From RDXT01 sp033765305 (lineage in GTDB: Bacteria; Bacteroidota; Bacteroidia; J057), in contig JANRID010000050.1 of the NCBI GenBank assembly GCA_033765305.1, positions 19,403 to 83,402 of the forward strand: 64,000 nt of DNA, read 5' to 3'. Shown here one piece after another: positions 35,734-44,171 of this stretch (its first letter is position 1; every line of letters begins with the position of its first letter). The notes beneath the pieces are model-generated. The model was not told where the DNA came from and did not search any database. It saw only the letters and a program-made list of their open reading frames with translations. Position numbers and translations under genes: made by a program.

Positions 35734-35766
35734 AACGGGCATTCCGCTTCGGCGGGATGCCCGTTT
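35734..35766 (+). terminator. Hairpin terminator after DUF1573 gene
   Basis: aacgggcattccgc and gcgggatgcccgtt are inverted repeats (one mismatch) around a ttcg loop, ending in TTT. Well placed for the plus-strand gene ending at 35713. Confidence 0.75.
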
Positions 35767-35789
35767 CGCATGAGGTGCGCTGCGCGCAA

Positions 35790-35822
35790 CAAAAAAACGG
35801 GTGCCGGAAAGGGCACCCGTTT
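35790..35822 (-). terminator. Intrinsic terminator of the histone H1-like gene
   Basis: aacgggtgcc and gggcacccgtt form a stem around a short loop. On the minus strand a T7 run follows, 27 bp after the stop of the H1-like gene. Confidence 0.8.
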
Positions 35823-35848
35823 ATGTTCGGCAAGCGAAGTAGCAGGCG

Positions 35849-36025
35849 TCAATCTTCGCCTTTCCTGTCCTGGATCTCCTTGCGGATATCCTGGGCAAGG
35901 GCTTTCACCTCCTGCATAGCCTTGCGCGCACGCGTGCCGGCGGCTTTGTTGCCCTTCTCGTAGAACTTGGAGAAGTCGTCTTCAGCAGCGAGCACGAGGC
36001 TCTTTAATTTGGCGTATTGTTCCAT
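35849..36025 (-). CDS. Histone H1-like protein, 58 aa
   Basis: A short ORF from ATG at 36025: MEQYAKLKSLVLAAEDDFSK, then FYEKGNKAAGTRARKAMQEV and a Lys/Arg-rich helical end. The KFYEKGNKAAGTR-x-RK-x-MQ motif is the signature of the Bacteroidota H1/Hc1-like family (about 57-60 aa). Small, basic and lysine-rich; these proteins are thought to bind DNA as nucleoid or chromatin proteins. Codirectional with and 58 bp downstream of spt; its own terminator follows. Confidence 0.85.
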   Translation of the reverse strand: MEQYAKLKSLVLAAEDDFSKFYEKGNKAAGTRARKAMQEVKALAQDIRKEIQDRKGED

Positions 36026-36083
36026 TGGGCTTATTATTTAGGTTCATAAGCAATTTAGCACTAAATTCCGGAAGTGCAAAAAA

Positions 36084-37334
36084 TCAAAGCATTAAAGCTG
36101 CGTATTCGTGACTTTTATACGCTCCGGACTCGATTTTTGCCCGTACCTGCTCGAAAGCATCCAGCGTATAGCGCACATCTTCCTCTGTATGGACCGCTGT
36201 GGGGATGAGCCGCAGCATAATCACGCCGCGCTCCACCACCGGATACACCACGCCGGAGGCGAAGATGCGGTAGTTTTCGCGGAGGTCGGCCACGACGCCC
36301 ATGGCTTCGAGCTCGGAGCCTTTGAGGTAGACCGGCGTCACAGGCGACTGGGTAATGCCGATGTCGAAGCCGCGCTCGCGCAGGCCGGCCTGGAGCATAT
36401 TGACGATGTTCCAGAGCTTTTCGCGCAGGGAGGTCTCCTGGCGCAGCAGCTCCAGGCGGCGCAGGGCGCCCACGGTCATGGGCATGCAGAGGGCCTTGGC
36501 GTAGATCTGGCTCCGCATGTTGTACTTCAGGTAGTCCACGACCTTCTTGTCGCCGCAGACGAAGGCGCCGAAGCCGGCCATCGACTTGGCGAAGGTATTG
36601 AAGAGCACATCGATCTTGTCCTGCACCCCGAAATGCTCGCCGGTGCCGATGCCGGTGGCGCCCATGGCGCCGAACCCGTGCGCGTCGTCCACCATCAGGC
36701 GGGCGCCGTACTTGTCCTTCAGCAGGGCGATATGATCCAGCTGGCCGAGGTCGCCCTTCATGCCGAATACGCCTTCGGTGATGATCAGGATGCCGCCGCC
36801 GGTTTCCTTCACGATGCGCTGGGCCTTCTTGAGGCGGTCCTCCAGCTGCTCCATGTCGTTGTGGGCGAATACGAAGCGCTTGGCCAGGCTCATGTTCATG
36901 CCGTCCATGATGCAGGCATGCGAAAGCTGGTCATAGACGATCACATCGCGGCGGTCCGTGAGGCTGTGGATGATGGACATGCAGCCCTGGTAGCCGTAGT
37001 TGAGCAGGTAGGCGGATTCTTTCTGCATGAATTCCGCTGCCTGGCGCTCGAATTCCTCATGCATGTCGGTGTTGCCGGTCAGCATGCGCGACCCCATCGG
37101 GTACGCCATCCCCCAGGTGGCAGCCGCCTCGGCATCCGCTTTGCGGATTTCGGGGTGGTTGGCGAGGCCGAGATAGTTGTTGAGGGACCAGACGAGCACT
37201 TCCTTGCCGCGGAACTTCATCCGGGTCGAGATTTCGCCCTCCAGCTTGGGAAAAGCGAGATAGCCATGTCCGACGGCGGCGTACTTGCCGAGGTCGTGGG
37301 ACATATTCCGGTCTATCTTATCGAAGATATCCAA
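36084..37334 (-). CDS. spt: Serine palmitoyltransferase-type alpha-oxoamine synthase, 416 aa
   Basis: Fold-type I PLP enzyme: SLNNYLGLANHPEIRKADAE (substrate loop), MGSRMLTGNTDMHEEFER, YDQLSHACIMDG (PLP-stacking His), MVDDAHGFGAMG (PLP-binding D-x-H), and NTFAKSMAGFGAFV with the Schiff-base Lys. Length and text fit bacteroidal Spt, which condenses L-serine with an acyl-CoA to 3-ketosphinganine, the first step of sphingolipid synthesis. The closest alternative is glycine C-acetyltransferase or 8-amino-7-oxononanoate synthase; the SLNNYLGL/GSRMLTGNT wording favours Spt. A TACATTTG box lies 46 bp upstream. Confidence 0.8.
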   Translation of the reverse strand: MDIFDKIDRNMSHDLGKYAAVGHGYLAFPKLEGEISTRMKFRGKEVLVWSLNNYLGLANHPEIRKADAEAAATWGMAYPMGSRMLTGNTDMHEEFERQAAEFMQKESAYLLNYGYQGCMSIIHSLTDRRDVIVYDQLSHACIMDGMNMSLAKRFVFAHNDMEQLEDRLKKAQRIVKETGGGILIITEGVFGMKGDLGQLDHIALLKDKYGARLMVDDAHGFGAMGATGIGTGEHFGVQDKIDVLFNTFAKSMAGFGAFVCGDKKVVDYLKYNMRSQIYAKALCMPMTVGALRRLELLRQETSLREKLWNIVNMLQAGLRERGFDIGITQSPVTPVYLKGSELEAMGVVADLRENYRIFASGVVYPVVERGVIMLRLIPTAVHTEEDVRYTLDAFEQVRAKIESGAYKSHEYAALML

Positions 37335-37379
37335 TGCCGTATGCGTTAAAGGTAGTTCGTTGGAAAACGATCAATAGCG

Positions 37380-37387
37380 CAAATGTA
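37380..37387 (-). promoter_or_regulatory. -7 promoter box TACATTTG of spt
   Basis: TACATTTG on the minus strand fits TAnnTTTG exactly. It sits 46 bp upstream of the spt ATG, with a TTTC about 20 nt further up as a weak -33 element. Confidence 0.5.
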
Positions 37388-37575
37388 TGAGGTTTTTGCG
37401 AAATGTGAAACGATGACTTTTGGCAGGGGCGGGCAAAGGCGCGTTTTCCGGGCGGCCAGGCAGCCGGAGCCGGGCCGGGGGGCGGGCGCCATACAGGCCG
37501 CATCCGGGCGCAGCCCCTGCGGGAGCCGGCCCGGATGCGCAGCAATACACTGACTGCAAGCCGCTTACAAGCCGC

Positions 37576-38583
37576 TTACTTGATGAAGTAGATCACGTGG
37601 GTGAGCCACTTGCTGCTGTCGGGCTCGGCGCCGGGATCGGTCACAAATTCTTCGACGACAAACTCGGGCGGGGTGATGCCGTTGGCGGCCATATAGGCAT
37701 CGAGAGCCTCATGGGCGGCACCGGTGCCGGCGTAGGGGCCGTAGTAGGCTACGCGCAGGGCTTTGCCGCCTGCTTCGAGCGACTGGTAGCCGGACAGCTT
37801 CGCCCCGCTGCCTGCGGCGGGCAGGGCAGCCGCCATATCGGTCTCCTGCTTTTCGGTATCCCACCTGAAGTAGAGCGCGCTGGGGGCGGCGGCCATCTGC
37901 AGCCCGGCGGCGGTGAAAGCTTTTTCGAGGGGCGGGAAATGCCGGGCGAGGAAGGGCGTCACATCCCCGAAGCCGGTCGTGCCGCGCATATGGATATAGG
38001 TGCGCGCGGGCAGGTCCACGGTCTCCACCTGCAGGCCGGCGGACGGGGCGGGCAGCGCCTCGGCGCGCGTTTTGAGCTTGGAGAGGCCCTTCTCGAAGTC
38101 CTTGCCGATCATGGACTGCATGTTCATCAGCATGCCGAAGACATTCATGGGAATGGGCAGGTTGCTGGTCATGGTCCAGGTGACGCGGGTGCCGCCGGCG
38201 CTGTCGGCCAGGAAGTAGGAGGTCTGGTCGGTGGATTCGAAGGGCTCGATGAAATGCAGGAGGATGTCGATGCGCTCGGGCGAGATGGCAGTGAAGGTCA
38301 TCTCGCCGGCGCCGACCTGGTCGTTGCCTTTCCAGGCATACTTGGCGCCGGTGCTGCCGTCGGGGCCCGACACGGTGTACTGCATATTGGGGTCCAGATC
38401 GGACCAGGGGCTCCAGGTATGGAAGTTGGCGAAGCGGGACATCTGCCCGTGCACGAGGCTGTGCGGCGCCCGGATAAAGGCGCTGCGCTGGATCTCGATC
38501 TGCTTAGGCGCAGTAAGCGCCAGGACCGCGAAGATGGCTGCCAGCGAGAGCAGCACAATGAGGGAGATTCTGAGGGCTTTCAT
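37576..38583 (-). CDS. SRPBCC domain plus GyrI-like domain protein, membrane-anchored, 335 aa
   Basis: Start at 38583 (MKALRISLIVLLSLAAIFAV) gives a membrane anchor or signal, and is better than the upstream frame. Residues about 30-180 show the SRPBCC (START-like) pattern: IEIQRSAFIRAP, FANFHTWSPWSDLDP, GAGEMTFTAISPERID and TRVTWTMTSNLPIP. The C-terminal half resembles the AraC effector-binding/GyrI-like domain (LPARTYIHMRGTTGFG, LRVAYYGPYAGTGAAHEALDAY). Ligand-binding role likely; ligand unknown. Ends 240 bp from spt with no strong hairpin between. Confidence 0.75.
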   Translation of the reverse strand: MKALRISLIVLLSLAAIFAVLALTAPKQIEIQRSAFIRAPHSLVHGQMSRFANFHTWSPWSDLDPNMQYTVSGPDGSTGAKYAWKGNDQVGAGEMTFTAISPERIDILLHFIEPFESTDQTSYFLADSAGGTRVTWTMTSNLPIPMNVFGMLMNMQSMIGKDFEKGLSKLKTRAEALPAPSAGLQVETVDLPARTYIHMRGTTGFGDVTPFLARHFPPLEKAFTAAGLQMAAAPSALYFRWDTEKQETDMAAALPAAGSGAKLSGYQSLEAGGKALRVAYYGPYAGTGAAHEALDAYMAANGITPPEFVVEEFVTDPGAEPDSSKWLTHVIYFIK

Positions 38584-39060
38584 ACAGAAGGGTGATTGGG
38601 AGGGTAAAGATAGGGCAGGGGAGGAGAGAATGCAAATTTTTTTAGACAAATGTTGGAGGCATTGGGCAGTGGGTAGTGGAAAGTGGGCAGCGGATAGGGT
38701 GTTATGGTTGTTTTTGCAGTAATTTGCTATTTTTTATAGTACGGGCAGGTGCTGAGGAGGAGGGGGGGGCGGCGGAGGGGGAACATAAAATAAAATCCGG
38801 ACAACGTATCCCCGAAAGCTTCGCAGGAACAAAAAATATGTATATTGCACTCACAGTATGCGGCAGGTATCTGGCAAAGCAACCAGGTGCAGGCATTTCG
38901 AGAACGCAGTTCAAGCGCCTGGCGCAGAACGTTTTCCGTTTCCGGAAGACCAGCCCGGAAGGGACTGGAAACGGCACTTTGACATGTTGGGAAACACAGA
39001 AAGCCGATTGGGAAATTGCATTGAACACGCTGATATACAGTGCCTTAAGCCGGGAAACGG
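38584..39060. other. Gene-free stretch ahead of the CRISPR array (leader side)
   Basis: No convincing ORF. It has a heptamer repeat (38664-38698), a G-rich run (38754-38782), the AT-rich aaaaaatatgtatattgc near 38831-38848, and a TTTGACA at 38978-38984. The last ~200 bp should be the CRISPR leader given the array orientation. The ORFs here do not match known families. Confidence 0.5.
38664..38698 (+). repeat. Degenerate heptamer tandem repeat
   Basis: Five consecutive 7-mers: gggcagt, gggtagt, ggaaagt, gggcagc, ggatagg (consensus about GGGyAGt). No gene function. Confidence 0.55.
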
Positions 39061-39067
39061 CTTAAGG
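39043..39067 (+). repeat. Perfect inverted repeat at the leader/first-repeat junction
   Basis: ccttaagccg (39043-39052), loop ggaaa, cggcttaagg (39058-39067). The right arm covers the first seven bases of repeat 1 plus three leader bases. The left arm's cttaag matches the repeat's 5' end, so it may be a vestigial repeat end. Confidence 0.8.
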
Positions 39068-39888
39068 CGCTTCTTCCACTACAACAAGGATTGAAACACA
39101 GTCAACATAGCAGCGGTATTAAAAAGGTGAAACGCTTAAGGCGCTTTTTCCACTACAACAAGGATTGAAACCCTGTACCTGAATATGAGCACCGGCATGC
39201 CCTGGCTTAAGGCGCTTTTTCCACTACAACAAGGATTGAAACCCGTAGAATGCCGCGAAAGCCGGGGCGATTCGTGGCTTAAGGCGCTTCTTCCACTACA
39301 ACAAGGATTGAAACAAATGATAGAAAGAACGTGCGAAAACTCCGCAAGCGACTTAAGGCGCTTCTTCCACTACAACAAGGATTGAAACCGCCGTCGGCAG
39401 GCCGCCGGGCAAAAAGCTGCATCACTTAAGGCGCTTCTTCCACTACAACAAGGATTGAAACAATCAGGGTTCCACTCTCGCAACAGTAGCTCATCTCTTA
39501 AGGCGCTCCTTCCACTACAACAAGGATTGAAACTTCCGGATCGCATTATCCGTAGCTACAGCTTTTTCCTTAAGGCGCTCCTTCCACTACAACAAGGATT
39601 GAAACCCACAGCATCGCTTCGCCTGCGAGCTGCAAGGCTGCCTTAAGGCGCTCCTTCCACTACAACAAGGATTGAAACCGCTGAAACGTAGCTTGCACGA
39701 GCTTGTTGGCGTCCTTAAGGCGCTCCTTCCACTACAACAAGGATTGAAACCCCATTCGTCCACCAGCTTTACACGGTCACGGAAGAACTTAAGGCGCTCC
39801 TTCCACTACAACAAGGATTGAAACAGGGCCCAGATAAAGGCCTGCGGCTGACTTAAGGCGCTTCTTCCACTACAACAAGGATTGATTC
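39061..39888 (+). CRISPR. CRISPR array, 12 repeats of 37 bp and 11 spacers, no cas genes in window
   Basis: Repeats start at 39061, 39135, 39206, 39278, 39352, 39425, 39497, 39569, 39642, 39714, 39788 and 39852. Each begins cttaaggcgc and ends acaaggattgaaac. Spacers are 37, 34, 35, 37, 36, 35, 35, 36, 35, 37 and 27 bp. The 3' octamer attgaaac is the usual 5' tag of class 1 crRNAs (type I or III), so transcription runs left to right with the leader on the left. The last repeat ends attgattc instead of attgaaac, a normal sign of the leader-distal end. Repeats 2-3 (tttttcc) and 7-11 (tccttcc) carry substitutions relative to 1, 4-6 and 12 (ttcttcc). Confidence 0.95.
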
Positions 39889-39989
39889 CCCGGTGTTTCC
39901 TGACATGGCTTAAAGTGTATTATCTAAATGTTAAGCAAAGGTTATCAAAATTAAGTATTTGTTAACACTACGCTGCGTCACAGGGAAAT

Positions 39990-39999
39990 CCGTAACATT
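39990..39999 (+). promoter_or_regulatory. CCGTAACATT motif upstream of TonB receptor
   Basis: Same decamer as at 34841, followed by TGATTT after 4 nt. It ends 50 bp before the receptor ATG. Confidence 0.45.
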
Positions 40000-40049
40000 G
40001 CGGTGATTTTCTATAAACCACCTGTTCATCCCTGGCTAACCTCATCCGT

Positions 40050-43000
40050 ATGAGAATTGCAGCTTTACGCCTGGCACTCGCCGGAGGCCTCCTGCTGTGC
40101 GCCCTGCACGCCGCAGCGCAGGTCACTACCGCCGCCATCAGCGGCACCGTCACCAGCCAGCAGGGCGAGCCCCTCGAAGGGGTCGCAGTCACGGCTCTGC
40201 ACCAGCCCAGCGGCGTCCGCTACGGCACCACCACCCGCGCCGGCGGCGCCTACGATCTTCCCGGCCTCCGCGTCGGCGGCCCCTACCGCCTGGAATTCCG
40301 CTACACCAGCGCCGCACCCGAGGTCCGCGAGGGCATCTCCCTCCGCCTCGGCCAGAAACTGCTCCTCGATGTGCGCCTCAATGACCTTACGATCGACGAG
40401 GTCGTGATCACCGACGGCGCCATCAACCCCGACCGCACCGGCGCGCAGTACAACTTCGGCTCCGACAAGCTGAGCAATCTGCCGACGATCTCCCGCTCCG
40501 CTTCCGACATCACCCGCCTGACGCCCGGCGCCGACGGCAATTCCTTCGTCGGACGGAATGACCAGTTCAACAATTTTACGGTCGACGGTGCAATCTTCAC
40601 CAACCCCTTCGGCCTCGACGCTGCAACCCCCGGCGGCCAGACCGACGCCCAGCCGATCTCCCTCGATGCCTTCGAGCAGATCAGCGTCTCGGTGGCGCCC
40701 TTCGATGTCACCCAGGCCGGCTTCACCGGCGCCGCCGTCAACGCCGTCACCAAATCCGGCACCAACACCCTCAGCGGCACGGTCTTCGGCTACTTCCGCA
40801 ACCAGGACCTGACCGGCGGCAAGATCAATGGCCAGTCCATCGTGGTGCCCGACCTCACGCAGTACCAGACGGGCTTCGCCATCGGCGGCCCCATCATCCG
40901 CAACCGCGCCTTCTTCTTCGTCAACGCCGAGCTGGACCAGCGCGAAGACCTCGGCACGACCTTCGTGGCCCTGGAGCCCGGCCGCATCGGCGAGAATGTC
41001 TCCCGTGTGGAGGCGGCTGACCTGCAGGCCGTTTCCAATGCGCTCTTTCAGCGCTACGAGTATGAGACCGGCCCCTACGAGGGCTACCTGCACAGCACCA
41101 ACAGCCTCAAGGGCATCGCCAAGCTGGACCTCGTGCTCGGCAAGTCGCATACCCTCACGGCGACCTACAACTTCCTCGACGCCTACAAGGACAAGCCGGC
41201 CCACCCCAGCGCCATCGGGCGCCGCGGCCCCGACCTCACCACGCTCCAGTTCCGCAATTCCGGCTACCGGATCAACAACGGCATCAATTCCGGCATCGTC
41301 GAGCTGCGCTCCGTCTTCGGCAACCGGGCCTCCAACAAGCTCCAGGCCGGCGTGACGGCCTTCAACGACAGCCGCGACGCCTTCTCCGACCCCTTCCCGG
41401 TGGTCAACATCAACAAGGAAGGCATCCGCTACATTGTCGCCGGCCACGAGCCCTTCTCCATCAACAACCGCCTCGGCCAGCGCGTGTACCAGTTTACGGA
41501 CAACTTCACCCTCTACGCCGGCAAGCATACGCTCACCGCAGGCACGAGCTTCGAGCGCTTCGAGTTTGACAACTCCTTCAACCTCAATGCCTACGGCGGC
41601 ACCTTCGGGCCGGGCTTCGAGAGCGTGGCAGCCTTCCTGGACAGCGTGAACTCCGGCGCCTTCGACGACGATGTGGCGGCAGCCCGCCAGACCTACCTCA
41701 ACAACGGCGGCGACGACGGCGAAGGCTGGGCCCTGGCCGAGACGAATGTGGGCCAATGGGCGGTCTATCTGCAGGATGAAATCCGCCTTTCCCCGCAGTT
41801 CAGCCTCACCGGCGGCCTGCGCATGGACCTGCCGCTGTATTTCAATACCGCGGAGAAGATCCAGGAGAATATCGACCGCAACTGCTGCTACATCGAGGAC
41901 ATCGAATGGTCGGATGAAAACGGCGATCCGGTGACCTTTGTGCACACCGAGCTGCCGCGCCAGCGCCCGCTCATCTCGCCGCGCGTGGGCTTCAACTACG
42001 ACCTTACCGGCGACCAGCGCGCGCAGCTGCGCGGCGGCACCGGCTTCTTTGCCGGCCGTCTGCCCTTCGTGTGGATCGGCAACCAGGTCGCCAACCCCAA
42101 CTTCTTCTTCTACAACTACACCCGCCGCGACTTCCGCTTCCCCCAGGTCTGGCGCACCAACCTGGGCTACGACCAGAAGCTCGGCAGCAACTGGACCGTG
42201 ACCGCCGACGTGCTCTTCACCCGCGACCTCCAGGCGGCCATGGTGCGCAACTACGGCCTGCGCCTGCCCTCCGGCACCCTGCAGGGCCCCGACAGCCGCC
42301 CCATCTACACGGCAGCGGACCGGGTGCAGGTGTTCGGTGCGGCCACCAATGCCTATGTGTTCACCAACGTGAACCAGGGCTACAGCTTCAACTTCAGCCT
42401 TCAGGTGCAGCGCAGCTTCCCCGACGGCTTTGCGTCGCTGGGCTACAACTTCCTCGATGCGCAGGACATCTCCTCCATCGAAGCGGAAATTTCCTCCGAC
42501 GCCTACGACCGCAACCCGATCTCCGGCAATGCCAACCTGCCCCTGCTCGCGCCGTCGCTCTACGGCACGCGGCACCGCATCTTCGGGTCGGGCTACAAGA
42601 CCTTCCGCTACGGCAAGTGGGCCACCACCGTCTCGACCTTCTTCCAGATCGCGCAGGGCGGCACCACGCAGAACGACAACGTGGGCGACTTCCGCTTCAG
42701 CTACACCTACTCCGGCGATCTGAACAACGACGGCTCTGCCCTCAACGACCTGATCTTCATCCCCACCGATGCGCAGCTGGACCAGATGAACTTCGTCAAT
42801 GCCGAGCAGCGCGAGGCCTTCCGGGACTTCATCGAGCAGGATGCCTACCTGAGCGCCAACCGGGGCCGGATCGCGGAGAAATACGCGGTGCTGGCGCCCT
42901 GGTATTCGCAGTGGGACCTCAGCGTGAAGCAGGACCTGATGCTGCAGGCCGGCGAGCGGACCCACAAGATCCAGGCCAGCCTGGACATCCTGGGCTTCGG

Positions 43001-43187
43001 CAACCTGCTGAACTCCAGCTGGGGCGTCAAGCAGCTGCCTGTCAACACCCAGCCCGTGGGCGTCACGGTGGACGGCAACGGCGTGCCTACGTACTCCTTC
43101 GACCCGAGCCTGACGAGCAGCTTCGCGGCCGATTTCAGCCTGGCGTCGCGCTGGCAGGCGCGGATCGGGCTGCGCTATTCCTTCTGA
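40050..43187 (+). CDS. Oar-like TonB-dependent outer-membrane receptor, 1045 aa
   Basis: Signal peptide (MRIAALRLALAGGLLLCALH, AAAQ). Residues about 25-115 form a carboxypeptidase-regulatory-like Ig domain (ISGTVTSQQGEPLEGVAVTA). The plug follows (DITRLTPGADGNSFVGRNDQ, FNNFTVDGAIFTNPFGLDAA), then a long beta-barrel ending IGLRYSF with the C-terminal aromatic Phe expected of barrel proteins. The TGGKINGQ, LNNDGSALNDLIFIP and periplasmic-turn text fit Oar/OmpA-Oar family receptors. Import substrate or adhesion role unknown; no SusD neighbour, so not a classic PUL. Energised by TonB-ExbBD. Confidence 0.88.
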   Translation: MRIAALRLALAGGLLLCALHAAAQVTTAAISGTVTSQQGEPLEGVAVTALHQPSGVRYGTTTRAGGAYDLPGLRVGGPYRLEFRYTSAAPEVREGISLRLGQKLLLDVRLNDLTIDEVVITDGAINPDRTGAQYNFGSDKLSNLPTISRSASDITRLTPGADGNSFVGRNDQFNNFTVDGAIFTNPFGLDAATPGGQTDAQPISLDAFEQISVSVAPFDVTQAGFTGAAVNAVTKSGTNTLSGTVFGYFRNQDLTGGKINGQSIVVPDLTQYQTGFAIGGPIIRNRAFFFVNAELDQREDLGTTFVALEPGRIGENVSRVEAADLQAVSNALFQRYEYETGPYEGYLHSTNSLKGIAKLDLVLGKSHTLTATYNFLDAYKDKPAHPSAIGRRGPDLTTLQFRNSGYRINNGINSGIVELRSVFGNRASNKLQAGVTAFNDSRDAFSDPFPVVNINKEGIRYIVAGHEPFSINNRLGQRVYQFTDNFTLYAGKHTLTAGTSFERFEFDNSFNLNAYGGTFGPGFESVAAFLDSVNSGAFDDDVAAARQTYLNNGGDDGEGWALAETNVGQWAVYLQDEIRLSPQFSLTGGLRMDLPLYFNTAEKIQENIDRNCCYIEDIEWSDENGDPVTFVHTELPRQRPLISPRVGFNYDLTGDQRAQLRGGTGFFAGRLPFVWIGNQVANPNFFFYNYTRRDFRFPQVWRTNLGYDQKLGSNWTVTADVLFTRDLQAAMVRNYGLRLPSGTLQGPDSRPIYTAADRVQVFGAATNAYVFTNVNQGYSFNFSLQVQRSFPDGFASLGYNFLDAQDISSIEAEISSDAYDRNPISGNANLPLLAPSLYGTRHRIFGSGYKTFRYGKWATTVSTFFQIAQGGTTQNDNVGDFRFSYTYSGDLNNDGSALNDLIFIPTDAQLDQMNFVNAEQREAFRDFIEQDAYLSANRGRIAEKYAVLAPWYSQWDLSVKQDLMLQAGERTHKIQASLDILGFGNLLNSSWGVKQLPVNTQPVGVTVDGNGVPTYSFDPSLTSSFAADFSLASRWQARIGLRYSF

Positions 43188-43209
43188 GGCCGGCAGCTTC
43201 CGGTTCCGG

Positions 43210-43240
43210 GCGGGCGTGTGCTTCGGCATGCGCCCGCTTT
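43210..43240 (+). terminator. Terminator of the TonB receptor gene
   Basis: gcgggcgtgtgc and gcatgcgcccgc pair over 12 bp (two G-U pairs) around a ttcg loop, followed by TTT, 22 bp after the stop. Confidence 0.65.
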
Positions 43241-43422
43241 GCGTATCCGGATGCGCAGCACAGCCCGCAGACAATCAGCAGTTTCCCTCCGTGAATCCCG
43301 ATGCCCTCCGTGTGGCCGCCTGCTCCTGATGCAGATCACTGCTTCCGTCTGCAGATCTCTTCCATACATATTGCGCATGGCTGTATCCGGCAAAAATGGT
43401 ATATTATGCCAAAGTGCAAGGA

Positions 43423-43635
43423 ATGATTCTGGTAATTGAATCCAACAACGAGCAGGTCATCCGCCTCATAGCGGAGCTGGCGGCAGCCTTTCAGGCACGG
43501 GTGCAGATCGAAGGTCTGGACGAAGTGCCTGCAGAGGTCCGCTCGCACCGGACAGCGCTGGGCAGCCGTTTCAAGGGCGGCCTCCGTACCGCCGCTATGT
43601 ATCAGCCTGATCCTGCTGAGTGGTATGAGCAATGA
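43423..43635 (+). CDS. Antitoxin paired with PIN toxin, about 70 aa
   Basis: ATG 43423 (MILVIESNNEQVIRLIAELA) is preferred; 43396 adds nine residues in the same frame. The text fits small antitoxins: an N-terminal beta strand, then an amphipathic helix, with a C-terminal tail (AAMYQPDPAEWYEQ) for wrapping the toxin. No DNA-binding motif can be assigned. The stop codon overlaps the ATG of the PIN gene (atga). Frame intact. Confidence 0.6.
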   Translation: MILVIESNNEQVIRLIAELAAAFQARVQIEGLDEVPAEVRSHRTALGSRFKGGLRTAAMYQPDPAEWYEQ

Positions 43636-44072
43636 AAATTCTGATTGACAGCAGCGTACTGATCGAATTTGAGAAGGGCGTCTGAACCGCGCTGCTCGAA
43701 CAGTTGCTTGCCAGTCCGCATCAGCTTTATATTAATCCTGTCATCAGCAGCGAGTACCTTTATCATCTGCTGGGGATCTTGGGCGGACGTGCTCCCATGT
43801 CGATTGCAGAAAGTGGAAAGGTCGGAGAAGCGCTTGCCGAACATCAGACAAGTACATTTTTGTCTCTGTTTGAACAGTTGCCTATCCGCACAGAAGGAAT
43901 AACACTGGCTATTTCTTTTATGAAAAAGCACAATTTGCTTCCCAATGATGCAATGATCCTGGCAAGCTGCTGCCTGGAGGGAGTGCCTGTTCTCGCGAGT
44001 TATGACTCTGACTTTACAGGAGCATGCAGAGAAGAAGGAATTCGGCTGCTCAACGACGCTTCTGAAGTATAA
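43632..44072 (+). pseudogene. PIN-domain toxin with in-frame TGA at codon 18
   Basis: ATG 43632 reads MKILIDSSVLIEFEKGV, then TGA (43683-43685), then continues in the same frame without a shift: TALLEQLLASPHQ ... NPVISSEYLYHLLGILGG ... NDAMILASCCLEGVPVLASYDSDF to the stop at 44072. The PIN-type acids are all visible: Asp6, Glu in SSEYL, Asp in PNDAMI, Asp in YDSDF. A single TGA (for example CGA to TGA) removes most of the protein. Alternatives: restart at TTG 43704, readthrough or sequencing error. Confidence 0.75.
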
Positions 44073-44171
44073 AGCCCGGAATACATGCCAGCTCGTTATC
44101 AGGCATATGCCCGTACAGCGGTAACTACATGGTCCTCGATACCTCCGGGTGGCCAATAATAGGCTCTGCGC

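Noticed and set aside
37318..37575. Small ORFs between spt and the SRPBCC gene
   Set aside because: Arg/Ala/Pro-rich GC shadows without domain signal; the stretch appears to be intergenic and holds the spt promoter.
39185..39646. ORFs with repeated LKALLPLQQGLK text
   Set aside because: These are translations of the CRISPR repeats themselves, not proteins.
43683..43685. TGA as a selenocysteine codon in the PIN gene
   Set aside because: No SECIS-like hairpin is seen right after the codon, PIN toxins do not use selenocysteine, and the position is not catalytic.
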